In this document: piece after piece, positions 5,721 through 6,233 of the stretch
Layout of the letters: every line of letters begins with the position of its first letter
Position numbering within the stretch: the first letter of the stretch is position 1
Origin: Magnetococcales bacterium
Lineage (GTDB): Bacteria > Pseudomonadota > Magnetococcia > Magnetococcales > JADFYX01
Length of the DNA: 6,233 nt
Assembly: GCA_015232795.1 (NCBI GenBank)
Contig: JADFYX010000150.1
Location: 1-6,233 of the forward strand
Reading direction: 5' to 3'
Position numbers and translations under genes: made by a program
Notes under the pieces: generated by a model
Databases searched by the model: none
Told to the model about the DNA's origin: nothing
What the model saw: only the letters and a program-made list of their open reading frames with translations

Positions 5721-6233
5721 TTATTTGTCAGAATTTTCTTGTGTTACAAGCTCTCTTGGGTATTGAACTTTGACTAAATTGGCGCAATCGGCTTGTAAAT
5801 TTTTCCAACCTTCTGGTAGGTCTAGTACGACAACAGTAGCAGTTTTAACGGGGGTGTATTCTATCTGATCATCGCCACTTTTTTTTGCCAGATAGTTGAA
5901 GATAAACTCCATTCCAGGATTGTGACCAACCAACATTACCCGGAAAGCTTCGCTAGGAACTTCAGCCAGCACCTCAAGTAGATCTTCGGTTCCTGCTCCA
6001 TAAACACGGGGGTCCCAGTTTATCTTACCCTTGTTTATCCCCATAGCTTTACAGGCTTTGAGTGCTGTCTGCTTGGCTCGTAAAGCAGGAGAGCTGACAA
6101 TGTGGTCTGGAAGTAGGCCTTGCTCCAGAATCCACTGTCCCATGCGGGGGGCATCACCTTTGCCTCGTTTTGCTAAAGGACGTTCAAAATCGGTGGTAGC
6201 ATCTGAATCCCATGACGATTTTGCATGACGCAT
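5721..6233 (-). CDS. sixA: SixA-like histidine phosphatase, 5' end cut by the window edge
   Basis: 170 residues are visible. It begins MRHAKSSWD, the RHAKS signature of the SixA branch of the histidine phosphatase superfamily. Family members have about five to eight hydrophobic residues before RHA, so the Met at 6231-6233 is probably internal and the start lies outside the window. Catalytic positions are R2-H3 (phospho-acceptor His), R52 in SSPALRAKQTA, and H104 in VGHNPGM. DFERPLAKRGKGDAPRMG (15-32) is also typical of SixA proteins. E. coli SixA removes phosphate from phosphohistidine proteins; it was first described acting on the ArcB HPt domain and later linked to the nitrogen PTS protein NPr. 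No HPt or PTS gene is visible here, so the target is open. It is the first visible gene of a tight operon with the M20 peptidase. The gene symbol is by family resemblance. Confidence 0.88.
   Translation of the reverse strand: MRHAKSSWDSDATTDFERPLAKRGKGDAPRMGQWILEQGLLPDHIVSSPALRAKQTALKACKAMGINKGKINWDPRVYGAGTEDLLEVLAEVPSEAFRVMLVGHNPGMEFIFNYLAKKSGDDQIEYTPVKTATVVVLDLPEGWKNLQADCANLVKVQYPRELVTQENSDK

Overview
The window is a signalling-rich stretch of bacterial chromosome. It shows short intergenic gaps, Shine-Dalgarno-led genes, GTG/ATG starts, and soluble multi-PAS histidine kinases with stand-alone receivers. These features suggest an environmental Gram-negative, Proteobacteria-like organism, but that is an inference from gene style. 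No rRNA, tRNA, CRISPR array or insertion sequence is visible.

Layout. Left edge, + strand: the 3' part of a STAS-domain gene (to 283) overlaps by 23 bp a stand-alone CheY-like receiver gene (261-635). The receiver has lost its phospho-acceptor Asp, which is replaced by Lys52. Positions 636-1013 are a 378-bp gap with no gene. It holds two adjacent perfect palindromes (688-703 and 705-730, the second a likely bidirectional terminator), an 11-bp-arm hairpin (796-829) and one copy of a 14-bp repeat (939-952). Everything to the right is on the - strand. In order of transcription these are a SixA-like phosphohistidine phosphatase (5721-6233, cut by the right edge), an M20 metallopeptidase (4359-5720, start codon directly abutting the sixA stop), a 797-residue REC-PAS-PAS-PAS-HisKA_3-HATPase sensor kinase (1791-4184), and a NarL/FixJ-type response regulator (1014-1634).

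How they fit together. The kinase is of the NarX/DegS (HisKA_3) class and the gene after it encodes a LuxR-HTH receiver, the usual partner type, so they are very probably a cognate two-component pair. The kinase has no membrane segments and carries its own N-terminal receiver, so it looks like a cytosolic integrator. The 156-bp gap between kinase and regulator contains a TTGACA element and, upstream of it, a dyad (GTAGATACTCTACA) repeated exactly on the far side of the regulator gene. This could be an autoregulatory operator or the trace of a past insertion. The sixA-peptidase pair looks like a separate housekeeping-type operon reading toward the kinase.

The points most worth a second look are the receiver with K52 beside a STAS partner that also lacks the usual phospho-site residues, the 14-bp repeat bracketing the response regulator, and a 9-nt sequence upstream of the kinase that is perfectly complementary to the kinase's Shine-Dalgarno.
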